A DNA stretch of 64,000 nt from Scleroderma bovista (Eukaryota > Basidiomycota > Agaricomycetes > Boletales > Sclerodermataceae), in NCBI GenBank assembly GCA_037178675.1, contig JAYMGJ010000238.1:1-64000 (forward strand). The letters run 5' to 3'. The stretch's first letter is position 1. The number at the start of each line of letters is the position of its first letter. The notes beneath the pieces were generated by a model that did no database searches, was not told where the DNA came from, and worked only from the letters and a program-made list of their open reading frames with translations. This document shows positions 60,309 to 64,000 of the stretch, one piece after another. The translations under genes and the position numbers were made by a program.

Positions 60309-61763
60309 ATGCTTGGTACACGTCCGACAGCTGTGTCGCTAGATGGTGATAGGCGAAATATCACCAAGACACCTGGGCGTGCACTTGCAAAGCCACGAAG
60401 TGCATTGCAAGAGAATGCATGTCGTGATGTGCCGATGACGGTCAACGCCAAGGGAAAGAAGGTCATCCACAATACTCCTCTGCCACTGAGAACGCTACGT
60501 GCGTTAATTGATTTGGTTAACGATATATATCTGAAATCGTACATTATAGAAACGGATCGTGTGCTGAAGGATGCTCCAGCCAAGCAAACACAAGTTTCAA
60601 AGCTCAGGGAAACACCTCTCATCCGCCCACTCGGTGACAAAACGCCCTTTCCAAATCGTACTGCCAACCAAGTCGTTCCTCCCTCATTTAGCTCTAAAAC
60701 AAATCCTACTCTGCTCGATGGATCCCTCCGAACCAGTTCCACACGAAAGCATGATCGGCTTCCCAGAAGCGCGAGCAAGACTTTTGAGACACCAGTCACC
60801 AGTGGGAATCACTGGGACGTAAGCGACATAGATATCGAGATCGGAGGGGTGGTCGCAAACCAGTCCCTGGAAGAAGAAGACTACGACGAGGTCGAGTACA
60901 TGCCCCCAAAAGTCGAGGGTGAGTCTTGTAGTCCATCTTCGCAAAACTGACTAATTTTCATGTTAGATATTTCGTATGAGCCGCCATTTGAGTTACCTAA
61001 TTATAGAGAAGTCGGCAAGACGCTCATAGCTCTGATTCGTTCGTTCCCTCTTGACGATAATCCACCGACCGTCCCTTCGTTTTCCAATGAGGTCTTGGAG
61101 AGTAAGAACGATGAACTTCCCCTGCCATCTATCGGTATGTCTACCTCGCAAACAATAGCATGAAAGTTCAACGAGTCCCCAGAGAGCGACGACCTTTTTG
61201 TTGAGGTGAAAGCTGAAGTAAAGGGATCAGTTAAAGCTCCTGAATCTGTACCTTCGCTTCGAAACCCCCAGAAAAAGAGCGAATTTCGTAACCTCACAAT
61301 TACCAAGACAGCTGCATGTATTTCCCGCTCGACGGTGCCTACATTGCGGAAGCTGTCAGCCATGTCTACACACCGTCTGCCACCAACAGGGCCAAGTCGA
61401 CCAGCTCAGTCCACGTCACGTCCTCCATCAGCATGCATTCCTTCGTCAGCACGAGCTACTAGAGCATCCTCCGTTTTGCGTTCCAGATCGATAGCACCCT
61501 CCCATACAAGCACGACGTCTACGCGAACTACATCTCTGACTCTCAATAAGTCGTCGATCACCCGGAATGCTGGGACGACGAATGGGACTACCAGTGGGTG
61601 GGCTCAGCCAAGATTCAGATCGAACAGTAAACCGCCTCCTAGTTCTATGTCAAAGTCAACGACTCGTATAGGAAATGGTGTTCTGGGGACGCCCAAGGAT
61701 CTTGAGGGGTTGATCATATTCGAAGATACATGGGACATTGAAGAGTTTCGATTTGATGTTTGA
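60309..61763 (+). CDS. Securin-like protein
   Basis: Start taken as ATG 60309 (MLGTRPTAVS); other in-frame ATGs lie upstream. The N-terminal part holds TPGRALAKPRSALQEN, which contains an RxxL destruction-box-like motif (RSAL), then PLGDKTPFPNR. The intron starting at about 60499 must be removed to keep frame. Later exons give EVEYMPPKVE joined to DISYEPPFELPNYREVGKTL and IALIRSFPLDDNPP, a conserved block I associate with fungal securins (Pds1/Cut2 group), and an Arg/Ser/Thr-rich tail ending in DTWDIEEFRFDV at 61763. Securin holds separase inactive until anaphase. The identification rests on motif order and is moderate; a phosphorylated cell-cycle regulator of another type is the alternative. 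Confidence 0.5.
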
Positions 61764-61877
61764 AATTAGTTTTGGTGATGACACGAGTTACCCAGGTATA
61801 TGTGAATGAATGTACTGTACATGTAGCGCGATCCGCTATGTCCAGCTGTTGGAATTCCCTTCGTCCTTTGAAGCAAC

Positions 61878-64000
61878 TTACCCGAATAAATATTGTTTGA
61901 GCGAGCGCATTGGCCATAATAAGTTGGATGACGTGGAGTCACCGTATGGCTCAACATCTAGGTATAATGGTCCACCCGCCCCCAACTGCCCGGTCTCAAC
62001 TTCCCATTTCCATTCTGGCTCCAACGACGGAGAGTTAATATCTAGCTCGTAGGCCCTAAGTTCCATCCAATCCAAGGCTTGCTGGGACGTGAGGCGCTCC
62101 AGTGGTTTACTGACCCACAGCATCTCTGAAAAGCTCCGCATGTCAGGTGGTATATTAACACCGTCGAAACTTGGGCGAACGCCTCGTAGCAACCTCAGAC
62201 TGATATCACGCCGGGAAAGCTTAGGAAATGGTGGTTCGCCCGCATAAATCTAAGCAACATTCGGTAAAACTCGAAAAGGAGCATGGCACTAAGCTCACGT
62301 ACGAAGTATATCGTACAACCCAGTGCGTAGATATCACATGCACGCTTGTTAATCTTATCGAAGTCTTGCTGTGCATTTGCATTATGCAGCTCAGGGGCCA
62401 TATACTGCCAAGTTCCACAAATGCTGCGTTGAACAGACTCCATGTAAGCTTGGGTATCAAATGTAGTGGCCAGCCCAAAGTCTGTCAGGCATGCTCGACC
62501 CTTGTCGCTGACCAGGATGTTTTCCTTGGTTAAGAAATGAGTAAAACTGGAATTCACAATGAGATCAGTGAGTCGACGAACAGGTTTGAGGTCTCGGTGA
62601 GCCACATGTGGTTGCAAGGAATGGAGGTAGTGAAGACCCCTGGTGATGTCTAAAATCTACCAAATAAGGGAAAGAAACAGGACCGGACTGCTATGGCTTA
62701 CTAGTGACGTGCGGTTTGCATTTTGGTTAAGAGCAAGGTAACTGGTCAGATTACCTTGCCTCATCCACGGGGAGACCAAGTACATCTGCATTCCATCCCT
62801 ATACACGCCATACAAAGGGACGCAATTTGGGTGGCGCAAGGACTTCCAAACGATTGCTTCGTTACAAAAGGCCTAAATCGTAATTTGTAGCCGTTATCCA
62901 AGTAAAGGTACTGCCACGCACCCTTCGAGATTCCCCTGAGGATTCGTCAGACCTCGACAGGAGTTCCTTCACCGCAACGACGCGATTGCGGAAGGTCCCC
63001 TTATAAACGCAACCGAATCCACCCCGTGCATGTTCTTCGAGGTCACTAACCGATCCTATTGGGAGGGAAAGTGAGGTGGGATAACACCCGAAACGTTTCG
63101 TTATCTGGATCAGCGCGTTCAGGAGGCAACGGCGGAACCAATCTTCAAGGTCTTTGCTTGGGTCAAGAGATTGGATTACCGCATTCAACAGCTCTACAAG
63201 GGGTGCGGCTTTGGTCTCTTCGACAATTGATATTTGATTTGACCCCTGTTCTGTGAGGGAAAGAGACACCATTGCTGCGAAATGTAGAACGTCGTCTCGT
63301 AGGAGCGTGGAGTTGCCAATGAGCTGTTCATTGCACGTATGTGTCCTCGAGCGCGGCTTCGTCTGGTGAGGGATGTGAGTTGAACTCGACTATCACACGG
63401 AATAACGGACCTCTTGCAACATGCCACCAAGCGTTGACAGGTACATGAGAGCGGTATCCAGGATGTTAACCTTTTTATTGTAACACTCGAGTCTCACTAT
63501 CGAGTCGAGCTGAAACAAGCGCTGAGAATCCGCAGCACATATCTTCAAGTGGGTGAAGGTAAATGCAACAAGACCCTGTAGTCAGAGACAGTGTTGTAAC
63601 ACATTTGTAGGTTGGGTAAGATTTAAGCACCCTCACCGGAAAAAGAAGTGTTTTCTGGATTTGTTCCAAGCAGATTTCCTTGGTAGCATTATCATTCCAC
63701 CACTTAAAACCATGCACAAGGTCCGCAATGCGCTGCTTGACCTGTTCACAGAGCTGGTTAGCCAGTTTCCTGTGGTGGTGGAGTTGAGGGTCGGCTACGC
63801 GCGGTTGGCCATCGATAGTGGTGTATTTAGGAGAGTCCTTGTTAGCTCGAAACCAGCAGGTAAATGAGTCTTGGGAAGTTGAGGCTGGGGAAGGTGCGGG
63901 TTGCTTTGGGGATCGTTGGGCACCGCGTCGAGGATGAAGGATATGATCCCGTGCATGATTATTGAACTCCATTCGAGGGACCAAGGCATGGCATTCATGG
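61878..64000 (-). CDS. Protein kinase (TKL-like), runs off the right edge
   Basis: The kinase domain reads from about 63090 leftward: SDLEEHARGGFGCVYKGTFR (Gly loop), VVAVKELLSR (ATP-binding Lys), IVWKSLRHPNCVPLYGVYRD, HVAHRDLKP (catalytic Asp), ENILVSDKGRACLTDFGLAT (DFG), ICGTWQYMAPEL, and ACDIYALGCTIYE-type sequence, then a tail ending LKQYLFG at 61878. Upstream helical exons around 63840-63500 (LHHHRKLANQLCEQVKQRIA, LVHGFKWWNDNATKEICLEQ) may form the N-terminal part, with the start beyond the window. The domain keeps all catalytic residues. Agaricomycetes carry large families of such kinases of unknown role. Exon joins are partly inferred. Confidence 0.75.

Overview
This is fungal nuclear DNA, most likely from an Agaricomycete (mushroom-type basidiomycete). 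The signs are dense genes with many introns of about 50 nt, a DUF6699-type protein, two kinases of types expanded in Agaricomycetes, and an endonuclease-less Penelope-like retroelement resembling the Coprina group. The species cannot be fixed from the sequence alone. All exon joins given here come from reading the sequence and conserved protein motifs by eye; none was checked with RNA or a database.

Left part (1 to about 13,155): a head-to-tail array of a Penelope-like element (PLE), minus strand, with an exact 4,165-bp period. It holds one copy cut by the window edge, two full-length copies with a 1,233-codon reverse-transcriptase ORF, and one 5'-truncated copy on the right. The three spacers between copies each carry an 80-nt fold with every conserved position of a type I hammerhead ribozyme, plus other hairpins. 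The truncated copy ends abruptly against a CLC chloride-channel gene that has lost its N-terminal part, so the array sits at a rearrangement junction, possibly a subtelomeric one.

Middle and right (13.2-64 kb): ordinary housekeeping genes. In order: truncated CLC channel; RKM4/SETD6-like SET methyltransferase (-); CUE-domain protein (+); tRNA-Val(AAC); ATG3 (-); LYAR-like nucleolar zinc-finger protein with a probable 8-nt microexon (-); prefoldin subunit 4 (+); muskelin (-); cytochrome c peroxidase (-); DUF6699 protein (+); GH18 chitinase (-); sphingosine-1-phosphate lyase (-); an unresolved region at 37-39 kb; alpha-arrestin (+); CCR4 deadenylase (-); mevalonate diphosphate decarboxylase (+); an uncharacterised protein (-); an atypical protein kinase (-); a hypothetical gene (+); a gene-free stretch with repeats; a mitochondrial carrier (-); a C2H2 zinc-finger protein (+); NADH pyrophosphatase (+); a CoA-binding-domain protein (-); a securin-like protein (+); and a second protein kinase running off the right edge (-).

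Many neighbours are divergent pairs sharing a promoter of about 100-380 bp. The genes do not form one pathway. The most interesting part of the window is the ribozyme-punctuated PLE array and its junction with the CLC gene.
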